Below, one piece after another: positions 1-5,801 of a DNA stretch of 5,969 bases. How positions within the stretch are numbered: the stretch's first letter is position 1; each line of letters opens with the position of its first letter. The notes under the pieces are model-generated. The model saw nothing but the letters and a program-made list of their open reading frames with translations. It had not been told where the DNA came from and searched no databases. The position numbers and the translations under genes were made by a program. This stretch comes from Clostridia bacterium (GTDB lineage: Bacteria; Bacillota; Clostridia; Oscillospirales; CAG-272). The stretch lies in assembly GCA_017456685.1 (NCBI GenBank), contig JAFTIV010000063.1, positions 1 through 5,969 on the forward strand, written 5' to 3'.

Positions 1-1610
1 CATACATTATCGCGGGATGCGTCTAAGCGCTTCTTTTCACCATCGCTTAGAGCATCGGACCTGTTTTGAAGAAAGAAATCCAGCATCTCATACATTTCAA
101 AATAATCATAGTTGGAGCTACACCAATAAAAACCACTTAGCTCTTCATAAACAAGCTCGTATTCCTCGCTCCTGCATGCCTCGCTTTTCCTGTAATAAAC
201 CTCCGCAAACAGAGCGTGCATTGAAACGATTTTAGATTTTTTATTATAACGAAGGAATGTCTTTCTTGCAAGCTCGTTTATTTCGTTGTTCGAGTCAAGC
301 TCCAAAAGCTCCCTCAGCTCCGTTCTTGCAATTCCCGTAGCTGGAGAAATAAGGCACAGAGCATTAAGCACTCGCCTTTCTTTGTCATTAAGCTTTGCAA
401 AATCATAAAGCGCGCTAAGGTGATCAAAGGCACTTGCTCTTTTCATTATTTTGGCAGTTTTTATTTTTTCGCTACTCTCAAGAAGCTTTTCCTTTATGGC
501 AAGAATAGAAATGTCGCCCTCAAACATAATCGCGCTTGCCATTTCGATAGTTAATGTGTGACCATCAACATAATCGAAAAGCTCTATAAGCCTTTTGTCG
601 GCCTCCGCTCGGCTCAGCCCATTGTCCTCGTCAATATTAGGGTAATAAGAGCGCACGAGAGCCAAAAGCTCCTCGTTCTCCATTCGTCCAACCGTGCACA
701 CAGGAATTCTTCCCTCATCACTCAAGCCGTCGCGAGAGGTAATTATTGTCTTACATTTAACATTGCGAAGCTCGTCCAGCACATCCTGCTCACACATTTC
801 AACATCACAGCTATCGAAAATAATTATCGTCCTATGGCTTAAGAACTCAAGCTTTCGTTTGTTCTCTGCATAGCGCTCTTCAAACGAAAGCTCGCTTCGG
901 GAGAACGGGAGTGACGCTATAGAGTTTTTTATTCCATTTTTTGCCGCAACAATATACGCGCCTATGTACTCTGCGGAATTTCGGCTAAAGAAGGCTTCAG
1001 CAAGTGTTGTTTTTCCTGTGCCCCCTTCACCCTTCAAAACGACGATATTGTTGCTATTAAGTGAGTCCTTCAACCACTCAAGCTCTCTTTCTCTGCCGAC
1101 AAACTTGTCGTTTTCACTTACCATTCTAAGCTCTCGTAGCTTTTCTCTTTCACTCTTTCTTTCGGCTTCATCTACAATCAAAAGCTCAATTTTGTTAAGC
1201 ATAGTGGCAACAAAAGCCTGTTCTGGCTCGTTTTCCGTCACAAAGACGGTAGAGGTGTTGCATAGTTGCTTCGCTGTCTTGCCTCTAAGCGAGCAAAAAG
1301 CCACGGGCACGAGTCTTTTGTTGTGCTTAACTCCAAGCTCAATCTCTCTCAAAATCACCTTTTCCTTGCCATCAAAAGCCTCAAAGGAATGCTCCGTAAT
1401 TATTGGCACCATAATATCACAGCCAACGGCGTTTTCCTTTGACCAAATATCCCATCTGTCAACACAGTCTTTATCCATTGCAATAAACCTAAGTAATATT
1501 CCCTGCGCCTCATATTTTTCTGCAAGCGACAAAACAGCACTGTATGCTATATCCTTCAAATGTTGATCGGCTCCACAATATGTGAAAAATATTTTAATCT
1601 CAGTTGTCAT
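1..1610 (-). CDS. TIR-NB-ARC (STAND/NLR-like) protein, 5' part; 3' end beyond window
   Basis: Open frame of 536 codons from an ATG at 1610 that runs off the left edge. It is preceded by a strong ribosome binding site (AAGGAGAG, 6 nt spacing). Residues 5-105 look like a TIR domain: box 1 is KIFFTYCGAD, then CDIMVPIITEHSF (64-76), then REIELG and KRLVPVAF. By spacing, Glu89 is the candidate NAD-cleaving glutamate. A charged linker (about 145-170) leads through FVGRERE (170-176) into an NB-ARC ATPase: Walker A GEGGTGKTT (194-202, Lys200), Walker B TIIIFDSCD (261-269), sensor-like TIITSRD (288-294), a GxxL-type GHTLTIEMA (350-358) and an MHD-like MHALF (464-468). After about residue 470 the sequence is helical and aromatic, probably the start of a C-terminal repeat sensor that is not seen. 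In this family, ligand binding to the sensor oligomerises the ATPase and activates TIR NAD+ cleavage. An antiphage role is inferred from family and context. The gene is monocistronic at its 5' end, with its own promoter. Confidence 0.9.
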   Translation of the reverse strand, partial: MTTEIKIFFTYCGADQHLKDIAYSAVLSLAEKYEAQGILLRFIAMDKDCVDRWDIWSKENAVGCDIMVPIITEHSFEAFDGKEKVILREIELGVKHNKRLVPVAFCSLRGKTAKQLCNTSTVFVTENEPEQAFVATMLNKIELLIVDEAERKSEREKLRELRMVSENDKFVGRERELEWLKDSLNSNNIVVLKGEGGTGKTTLAEAFFSRNSAEYIGAYIVAAKNGIKNSIASLPFSRSELSFEERYAENKRKLEFLSHRTIIIFDSCDVEMCEQDVLDELRNVKCKTIITSRDGLSDEGRIPVCTVGRMENEELLALVRSYYPNIDEDNGLSRAEADKRLIELFDYVDGHTLTIEMASAIMFEGDISILAIKEKLLESSEKIKTAKIMKRASAFDHLSALYDFAKLNDKERRVLNALCLISPATGIARTELRELLELDSNNEINELARKTFLRYNKKSKIVSMHALFAEVYYRKSEACRSEEYELVYEELSGFYWCSSNYDYFEMYEMLDFFLQNRSDALSDGEKKRLDASRDNV

Positions 1611-1643
1611 CTTGTCTCTCCTTGAAAATTTCTTGTTTCGCTT

Positions 1644-1695
1644 GTGCTCAAATTTGGGATTCTATTTTTATATTATCACACGCGTGCGCAAATTT
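1644..1695 (-). repeat. Pair of 12-bp near-identical direct repeats in the TIR gene promoter region
   Basis: On the minus strand AAATTTGCGCAC (1684-1695) and AAATTTGAGCAC (1644-1655) match at 11 of 12 positions and start 40 bp apart, close to four helical turns. One copy covers the -35/spacer and the other lies just downstream of the expected transcription start. This arrangement would suit a DNA-binding regulator that occludes the promoter. No regulator gene is visible in the window, so the operator role is inference. Confidence 0.4.
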
Positions 1696-1698
1696 CAA
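1670..1698 (-). promoter_or_regulatory. Sigma-A-type promoter of the TIR-NB-ARC gene
   Basis: On the minus strand there is a TTGAAA -35 box (1693-1698), exactly 17 nt of spacer, and a TAATAT -10 box (1670-1675) preceded by TGA, so it also has an extended -10. Transcription would begin near 1663, giving a leader of about 50 nt before the ATG at 1610. The spacer contains a perfect 8-bp palindrome, CACGCGTG (1679-1686), which could be a repressor half-site but may be chance. Confidence 0.72.
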
Positions 1699-1710
1699 CA
1701 ATTTTAGATT

Positions 1711-1745
1711 AAAAAAGCATACTTGAAAAATTCAAGTATGCTTTT
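1711..1745 (-). terminator. Rho-independent terminator of the HAD phosphatase gene
   Basis: A perfect inverted repeat (arms 1713-1727 and 1731-1745, loop of 3 nt) lies 8 nt after the stop codon of the phosphatase gene. Read on the minus strand the stem is followed by a run of six T. The arms are mostly AT with a GC pair near each end. The opposite strand also has a short T run, so it could work in both directions, but no plus-strand gene is seen. It separates the phosphatase from the TIR-NB-ARC gene, whose promoter begins only 13 nt further on. Confidence 0.88.
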
Positions 1746-1753
1746 CGTTCTCA

Positions 1754-2482
1754 TTATTCAGCCTTTGGCTTATTTTTATTCTTCTTTGCGAGCCTTGCCT
1801 CTAATTTTTCCTGCTCAAGTGTGGCATCAATCTCCTCAACGAGGGCGACAACATCCTCAGGCGAGGACGCAATCTTGTCTGCGCCTGCCTCGGTCAGCAC
1901 CTCGAGCCCACGATAGCCCCAAGCACAGCCGATTGACTTCATTCCTGCGTTTTGCGCGGTCTTGATATCAACATCGCTATCGCCTACGAAAATGCACCTA
2001 TCAGGCTTTGTGCCGAGCTGCTTAGCAACGAAAAGTGCCGATGCTGGGTCTGGCTTCGTTGGAAACTCCGCGTGGCCCTGAATAAAGGTAAACACGCCCT
2101 TTCCAAACAAGCTCTCAATAATATTTTTTACAAACAAATGCTGTTTATTTGAAAGCACAGCGAGCTTATATTCTCTGCTCCTTAGCTCCTCAAGCATCGC
2201 TCTTACTCCGTCATACGGCTTAGTTTTGTCACAGTAGCACCTTGCGTATTCACCCTCGTAAACGCCTATCGCACTATCGACAATAAACTCTACCCTTTGC
2301 ACATCCTTGGGAAGCGAGCGCCTTACAAGCTCCCTTGCCCCGTTGTTTATAAACTTGATAAGCTCAGTACGCGTACGCGTCTTGTAGCCAAGCCTCGTAA
2401 GCATCGCGTTGATTGCTGTACGAAGGTCGCCCATTGTGTCGCAAAGCGTACCGTCAAGGTCAAAAATAACTGCCTTTATCAT
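1754..2482 (-). CDS. HAD-superfamily (subfamily IA) phosphatase, phosphoglycolate phosphatase-like
   Basis: A 242-residue soluble protein with the full HAD set. Motif I is FDLDGTL (Asp8 nucleophile, Asp10 acid/base), motif II is the SN pair at 111-112, motif III is Lys143 in KPDP, and motif IV is GDSDVD (Asp168, Asp172) for Mg2+. The helical cap falls between about residues 15 and 85, as in Gph/PGP-type members. This predicts hydrolysis of a small phosphoester in the cytoplasm. 2-Phosphoglycolate is one possibility, but substrate cannot be read from sequence in this family. The last 20 or so residues form a Lys/Arg-rich tail beyond the usual end of the fold. The start is supported by a GAGG site 7 nt upstream. 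It has its own promoter and terminator, so it is a single-gene unit lying between the phage operon and the TIR-NB-ARC gene. It may be a host gene flanking the element or carried cargo. Confidence 0.92.
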   Translation of the reverse strand: MIKAVIFDLDGTLCDTMGDLRTAINAMLTRLGYKTRTRTELIKFINNGARELVRRSLPKDVQRVEFIVDSAIGVYEGEYARCYCDKTKPYDGVRAMLEELRSREYKLAVLSNKQHLFVKNIIESLFGKGVFTFIQGHAEFPTKPDPASALFVAKQLGTKPDRCIFVGDSDVDIKTAQNAGMKSIGCAWGYRGLEVLTEAGADKIASSPEDVVALVEEIDATLEQEKLEARLAKKNKNKPKAE

Positions 2483-2526
2483 AATAATTCCTCGCGTGAA
2501 AAAGTTTAGATTATCTCTTAGTAGCT

Positions 2527-2535
2527 ATTTTACCA
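2527..2535 (-). promoter_or_regulatory. Extended -10 promoter of the HAD phosphatase gene
   Basis: Minus-strand TGG-TAAAAT (TGn plus -10 hexamer at 2527-2532) lies about 45 nt upstream of the phosphatase ATG in the 75-nt intergenic gap. A recognisable -35 is poor (TTTATT at 17 nt spacing), which fits an extended -10 promoter. The expected start is near 2519-2521, giving a leader of about 40 nt with a GAGG ribosome binding site. Confidence 0.5.
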
Positions 2536-2561
2536 CATTTTAAGCCAAAAATAAAGACCTT

Positions 2562-2786
2562 TTATGATTTATTTTCATCTTTTTCGCTCGCGCTCTTGTC
2601 CTCGCCCTTGCTCGCGCTTGCATCTGCATAGCCCTCAGCGAAAATATAAGCACAAAGAGTGCCAAGTGCACCGATAATTGTGCAAACCTGCTCTATTCTC
2701 ATATTATCAACCCCGAAGGCAATCAAAACTGCGGTGACGAAGCCTATAATTGCAAGCCAAAGCTTTCTGCTTGTTAGCTTTTTCAT
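2562..2786 (-). CDS. Small phage holin, two membrane segments
   Basis: A 74-residue protein starting MKKLTSRKLW, with two hydrophobic segments (about residues 9-25 and 33-50) joined by a short polar turn, and a highly charged Glu/Lys/Asp/Ser tail (about 55-74). This layout and the TSRKLW N-terminus resemble holins of clostridial prophages. The expected job is to form lesions in the cytoplasmic membrane at lysis. The ATG at 2786 was chosen because it forms a TAATG stop-start overlap with the upstream coiled-coil gene and has no Shine-Dalgarno site, which points to termination-reinitiation. A GTG at 2801 in the same frame would add five residues (MYNLL) and is a less likely start. No endolysin follows. 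The next gene is a phosphatase with its own promoter. Confidence 0.8.
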   Translation of the reverse strand: MKKLTSRKLWLAIIGFVTAVLIAFGVDNMRIEQVCTIIGALGTLCAYIFAEGYADASASKGEDKSASEKDENKS

Positions 2787-3046
2787 TAGAAGATTATACA
2801 CACAAGGGTGGCTACAATCGCGGAAATCAGCGCATCAAGCGCCTTACCAAGAATGCTCGAGGGCTTACTCTCAAGGTCGTCAAGTCGGCTCTCGTGGTCC
2901 TTAAGTCTCTCGTTATGAATTTCGACCATCTCTGTAAGCTTCACCGAGCAAACCTTAAGCGCATCTATTGTATCCGCGTGCTTGTCAAGCCTTCGCCTTG
3001 TCTGCGTGCTCCTTTCCTCACATAATTCCTTGTTTATTTCGTTCAT
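2786..3046 (-). CDS. XhlA-like coiled-coil protein with C-terminal membrane anchor
   Basis: An 86-residue protein with a long charged heptad-like region (about residues 10-60, rich in Glu, Lys, Arg, Asp and Leu, including ERLKDHESRLDDLE) followed by one hydrophobic segment (about 65-86) that ends the protein. This is the layout of the XhlA/hemolysin-type accessory proteins that sit beside holins in Bacillota prophages and associate with the membrane during lysis. Its ATG overlaps the stop of the Gp37-like gene as ATGA, with an AGAGGTGG ribosome binding site 4 nt upstream. It overlaps the holin by 1 nt. Family assignment rests on layout and gene order rather than clear sequence identity. A small tail-linked structural protein is the alternative. 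Confidence 0.68.
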   Translation of the reverse strand: MNEINKELCEERSTQTRRRLDKHADTIDALKVCSVKLTEMVEIHNERLKDHESRLDDLESKPSSILGKALDALISAIVATLVCIIF

Positions 3047-4014
3047 TGGTCCACCTCTAAAACATATAGCTCGTCGCGCCCTGTGTCTAAAAGACGCACT
3101 CTGCGCTCGCTAAATAGCACTCCCGAGCCACGAGATAGCTCCTGCGCCTCCAGCCTGCAAATATCACCAACACGAATTCCAAGCTCCCTTGTCGGTCTTA
3201 TGACATAATAGTGGCGCATTCTGTGCTCATTAAAGAGCGAGATTGCTCTTGCCTCAAATGCCATATAAAGCTCTCCCTCGGTCTCGGCAGGTATGCTCAC
3301 CGCCTCGCAAAGCACTCTTTTTGTGTCGCCGTAGCTTCTGTCGTAGGCGCGAGTTATCGTACGGCGCGTCACGGGATACCATTGTAAGAGCTGAATATAG
3401 TTCTTATAGCCCGACACATCATAGACATAATCGACAAGCTCATAGGACTCCCTTGTGTCGCTAATTATTTTTCTCGATTGGCTGTTGTATGCCTTATCAA
3501 CCTCGGCAAGCAGGTGGAACTCAAGCTCGTTTTTGTCACTATTGTAGCGCATTCTGTACCCGAGCCCGTATTCCTTAAATAGCCTTTTTAGAATACTTGC
3601 ATAGCTTGTACAATAGTCGTAAACCTCTATTGTATCATAGGTGGTCGCAAGACCATATGCCGAGTAGCTGACACCCGATAGGCTAAGCGCGCTTGCAAGC
3701 TCTAAGGCGTAATTGTTGGGTGTTGCCGACGAGGCGTGAGGGATTGTGACATAAAGATGCTTGAATTCATCAAAAATCCCCGCCCCCGTGATTATAATTG
3801 TATCATCGCTGACCCTTACGCTATCAATCGTAAAGACGAGCTCCTCAACCACAATTCGCGCGCCTACGGCAGTCATTTCAAGCATTTTTTGGCTAAACGG
3901 CAAGGTAAGCCTTAGCTCTCCTGCATCCTGAAAGCACTCGCTATATTCAAGCTGAAGCGCGCCATCAAGGATTTTAAGAAGCTTAAAATCGTTTGTCAGT
4001 ATTCTTATCTCCAT
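3043..4014 (-). CDS. Siphovirus ReqiPepy6 Gp37-like tail-tip protein
   Basis: A 323-residue protein with no signal peptide or membrane segment, beginning MEIRILTNDFKLL. Family-like features are an N-terminal beta-rich region with CFQDAGELRLTLPFS (about residues 28-42, matching the 'aGef.l.lP' pattern of Gp37-like proteins), a middle region with many Tyr residues, and a C-terminal segment with RVGDICRL (about 281-288), a turn where these proteins have a 'GD.c' strand. The family is usually found immediately after Dit in Bacillota siphophages and is thought to form the hub or cap of the tail tip, in the position of Tal. The start is supported by GAGGTGA, which contains the Dit stop codon. No receptor-binding fibre or baseplate gene follows, which is unusual. 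Confidence 0.8.
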   Translation of the reverse strand: MEIRILTNDFKLLKILDGALQLEYSECFQDAGELRLTLPFSQKMLEMTAVGARIVVEELVFTIDSVRVSDDTIIITGAGIFDEFKHLYVTIPHASSATPNNYALELASALSLSGVSYSAYGLATTYDTIEVYDYCTSYASILKRLFKEYGLGYRMRYNSDKNELEFHLLAEVDKAYNSQSRKIISDTRESYELVDYVYDVSGYKNYIQLLQWYPVTRRTITRAYDRSYGDTKRVLCEAVSIPAETEGELYMAFEARAISLFNEHRMRHYYVIRPTRELGIRVGDICRLEAQELSRGSGVLFSERRVRLLDTGRDELYVLEVDQ

Positions 4015-4017
4015 AGC

Positions 4018-4024
4018 TCACCTC
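4018..4024 (-). promoter_or_regulatory. Ribosome binding site containing the Dit stop codon
   Basis: The minus-strand GAGGTGA lies 3 nt before the Gp37-like ATG at 4014, and its final TGA is the stop codon of the Dit-like gene. Ribosomes ending Dit therefore stop on the Shine-Dalgarno of the next gene. This indicates translational coupling and a fixed ratio of the two tail-tip proteins. Confidence 0.75.
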
Positions 4025-4797
4025 AAATAGCAGGGGGTGTAGCGAAAGGTCATAGTGCTTATTCCATTTCGAACCGCATAGCTAAAGACATTCTCGCCCA
4101 CCTCAAGCTCAAAAAAGGTTGAGCCGAGAGAGGCTGTGTCTATAATATCGGTTGTCTCGCCTGTCTCCGCGCTTACAAGCATAATGCCCTTTTTACCGCG
4201 ACGAGTGTCGATAATAACCGTATCTCCAAAGGAAAACGCGCGCTGAATATCTATATTCTCGCCCTCCTTGGCTATCATAATTCCGTCCGCGCTTGTCCTC
4301 ATTTGAACCTCAAGCACAAAGCCAACCGCGCTATCTCCCTCGTTTATTACACGAAGCGATTCCTCGGGGCTTGAAACTCCGCCTCGGTTTCCAAAGATAT
4401 AGGTTTTGTCGCTTTTGCTCTGCCAAAGTGGGGCTATTGTTTTGGCGATAAGCGTAAATTTTAGAAGCTTATTAAGAAAGCGCCTTTGGCACGAAAGCTC
4501 AGGACCATAGCTTGCAACCGCCTCAAGCCTGTAGTCGCCATCTACGATGAAAAAGGGCTTGTCCTGTGTGCATATTTTAGCAAGCGTGCGTCTGTTTTTC
4601 TCAAGCTCTGCGCTTATATAGCCCTCGATTTTTATCTCTCTTTGACCGAGCGTAATGCTATGAAGCACAGCTCCAAGAGAGCCACTTGCTCTGCCAAGCT
4701 GTGGCTTTATCTCGTAGCCCGATATTTCAAAGCTCTCAAGGCGCACCGCCTCGCCCTCAAGGCTGAGGCTTAGCCCGTCACTGCTCATCAGCATCAT
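4018..4797 (-). CDS. Dit-like distal tail protein (Sipho_tail / phage tail family)
   Basis: A 259-residue protein. The N-terminal half (about 15-130) follows the Sipho_tail pattern: a domain-opening beta strand, REIKIEGYIS (about 53-62), a helix with RRTLAKIC, then KPFFIVDGDYRLEA and a strand ending in APLW, as in the 'P.w' that closes this domain. The C-terminal half (about 145-259) is beta-rich and ends FFELEVGENVFSY...MTFRYTPCYL, matching the galectin-like end of Dit proteins ('f.l..GeN.i.y......i.yr..y'). Dit hexamers form the ring where the tail tube meets the tip. The ATG at 4797 has an excellent GGAGGTGA site at 4804-4811. ATGs at 4794 and 4788 are less well spaced. The gene overlaps the upstream terminator-like gene by 20 nt, where a tape measure gene would normally intervene. 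Confidence 0.78.
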   Translation of the reverse strand: MMLMSSDGLSLSLEGEAVRLESFEISGYEIKPQLGRASGSLGAVLHSITLGQREIKIEGYISAELEKNRRTLAKICTQDKPFFIVDGDYRLEAVASYGPELSCQRRFLNKLLKFTLIAKTIAPLWQSKSDKTYIFGNRGGVSSPEESLRVINEGDSAVGFVLEVQMRTSADGIMIAKEGENIDIQRAFSFGDTVIIDTRRGKKGIMLVSAETGETTDIIDTASLGSTFFELEVGENVFSYAVRNGISTMTFRYTPCYLR

Positions 4798-5137
4798 CGT
4801 AAATCACCTCCGTGTAAGCATCAAACACACCGAGAAGGCGTGTCATACCCGACACTGTGTCGTATTTTATTACTGTGCTTTTAAGCTCAATATCAAGCAC
4901 CTCGCCTGCCTCGGCGGGAAGCTCGTCAAGCCCCGCACAAATTCTATCGAAGCAAAGAAGCGCACGCTCGTAGCTTTTTGCAACGCACACAAGCTCAAGG
5001 CGCGACACGCAAACGCCCGCATCGTACGAGCTTGGCTCGAGCTTTACAATTACACTCTCCTTATCAAGCTCGCTTGCGCGAGAGAGCACCTGTGCCTGAG
5101 CGCACTCCTTTATTTTATTAAGAATTACATCAAACAT
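4778..5137 (-). CDS. Tail-terminator (tail completion) candidate
   Basis: A 119-residue acidic protein. The pattern is an N-terminal helix (MFDVILNKIKE), a strand with RLELVCVA, a helix (YERALLCFDRICAGLDEL), a strand with VIKYDTVSGMTRLLGVFDAYTEVIY, and an acidic tail. This alpha/beta order with a final 'd..G..r...f.v' strand is that of the phage tail-terminator fold (gpU/SPP1 gp17 and minor capsid-type relatives). Those proteins cap the tail tube and bind the head-closure ring. The frame opens further upstream to 5203, but the ATG at 5137 has GGAGGGAGA at 5143-5151 and gives only an 8-nt overlap with the previous gene. The longer form would bury 74 nt of that gene and add a poorly structured extension. 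Assignment is by position and fold pattern, with low sequence identity expected. A generic minor structural protein is the alternative. Confidence 0.6.
   Translation of the reverse strand: MFDVILNKIKECAQAQVLSRASELDKESVIVKLEPSSYDAGVCVSRLELVCVAKSYERALLCFDRICAGLDELPAEAGEVLDIELKSTVIKYDTVSGMTRLLGVFDAYTEVIYDDADEQ
4804..4811 (-). promoter_or_regulatory. Strong ribosome binding site of the Dit-like gene, inside the upstream gene
   Basis: Minus-strand GGAGGTGA, a perfect anti-16S match, is spaced 6 nt from the ATG at 4797. It lies entirely within the last codons of the tail-terminator candidate. It fixes the Dit start and shows that the junction of the two genes is a functional, evolved one. Confidence 0.8.
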
Positions 5138-5462
5138 TTTCGTCTCCCTCCAAATCGTAAGCTCCTGTGTCGATAATTTCAACCGTTTCAAGGTGCAAAA
5201 CAAGCTCGCGCCCTATTGGGCTTACGCTTATAACCCTTGCGCGTGCATCGCTCAAGCCTATTAAATCTCCACTCCTTATATCAATAGCATCGCAAATGCC
5301 ATAATATGTCTTTTTTAGATAAAGAGCGCCTATTGTATTATCCGCATCGCGCCTATCGCTTGTCAAATAGAGTGCAAGGTTGCATTTGCCTATGGCATTC
5401 GCAACGCGTGTCTCCTTATCTACCCTGTAGGCAGGGTATTCTCTTTTTTCCCTCTCAAGCAT
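5130..5462 (-). CDS. Head-closure (stopper) protein candidate
   Basis: A 110-residue protein, small and beta-rich. The core reads ALYLKKTYYGICDAIDIRSGDL, then IGLSDARARVISVSPIGREL, then VLHLETVEI. This is the 'i..GD.i...g..y.V..v.......l.le.v' layout of SPP1 gp16/HK97 gp7-type head-tail joining proteins, which close the portal channel after DNA packaging and give the docking face for the tail. It starts at ATG 5462 with GAGGG about 8 nt upstream, 10 nt after the connector stop, and overlaps the tail-terminator candidate by 8 nt. Position directly after a gp6-like connector supports the call. The function is inferred from fold pattern and order, not from a clear motif. Confidence 0.62.
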   Translation of the reverse strand: MLEREKREYPAYRVDKETRVANAIGKCNLALYLTSDRRDADNTIGALYLKKTYYGICDAIDIRSGDLIGLSDARARVISVSPIGRELVLHLETVEIIDTGAYDLEGDENV

Positions 5463-5472
5463 ATCTTAGCCC

Positions 5473-5784
5473 TCACAATATCTTGATTTTGCGAAGGCTT
5501 CTTAAATATGCAAGGACGGTGTTACTGTAGCCGTTTAGGTATTCCTCGCTCATTCCTGCGCGTGCAATCTTGGCAATACCATCAGTCCTTGAGTAGTCCT
5601 CGCAGACCATTCTTGTAAGCAAGGTGCTTGGAATTTCCTCTCTGCCCGTTACGCTCACCGCTATTGAGTACGCGTCCTCAAGAAGGGTACTTAGCAGGGT
5701 GTCCTTCTCTCCACCATTGATGGAGAGAAGGATTTTAACAGACGAGAGAAGCTCCTCGCTTGTTCTATTCGATTTTATCTCCAT
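5473..5784 (-). CDS. gp6-like phage head-tail connector protein
   Basis: A 103-residue helical protein with the pattern of the Phage_connect_1/gp6-like family. It has an N-terminal helix (ELLSSVKILLSI, 11-22), an acidic turn (GGEKD), a helix LLSTLLEDAYSIAVSVTG (30-47), a helix LLTRMVCEDYSR (55-66), then RAGMSEEY (75-82), where family members have 'r.GlsSeS.....sy', and a final helix ending LRSLRKIKIL. These proteins form the ring below the portal, an adaptor for the head-closure protein. ATG 5784 has an AAGGGAG site 7 nt upstream. It follows the right-edge gene by 17 nt. Length is typical for the family. Confidence 0.75.
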   Translation of the reverse strand: MEIKSNRTSEELLSSVKILLSINGGEKDTLLSTLLEDAYSIAVSVTGREEIPSTLLTRMVCEDYSRTDGIAKIARAGMSEEYLNGYSNTVLAYLRSLRKIKIL

Positions 5785-5801
5785 AGCCCTGCTCCCTTAG
5801 C

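Noticed and set aside
17..842. Plus-strand open frames of 72 and 94 codons
   Set aside because: They are antisense shadows of the NB-ARC coding region, with no family resemblance and no initiation signals.
964..1566. Plus-strand open frame of 200 codons, Ser/Leu rich
   Set aside because: It lies opposite the TIR and NB-ARC coding region, has no ribosome binding site, and its low-complexity Ser/Leu/Phe composition is the mirror of GAG/AAG/AGC codons on the coding strand.
1703..2513. TTTAGATTA direct repeat (1703-1711 and 2505-2513) as possible attachment or insertion duplication around the phosphatase
   Set aside because: Only 9 bp and AT-rich, in intergenic DNA of similar composition, with no integrase or tRNA nearby. 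Chance is sufficient.
2546..2569. Possible terminator after the holin (ATAAA/TTTAT hairpin followed by T run)
   Set aside because: The stem is five A-T pairs, too weak to call. The phage transcript may read through into the phosphatase gene.
2787..2801. GTG start at 2801 for the holin
   Set aside because: The ATG at 2786 forms a TAATG overlap with the upstream gene and gives the usual MKKLTSRKLW-type N-terminus.
4486..4773. Plus-strand open frame of 95 codons opposite the Dit-like gene
   Set aside because: No ribosome binding site, composition reflects the codon use of the opposite strand, and the minus-strand gene has clear family pattern.
5138..5203. Upstream extension of the tail-terminator candidate to 5203
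   Set aside because: The ATG at 5137 has a strong GGAGGGAGA site and small overlap. The longer form would overlap the stopper gene by 74 nt without a ribosome binding site.
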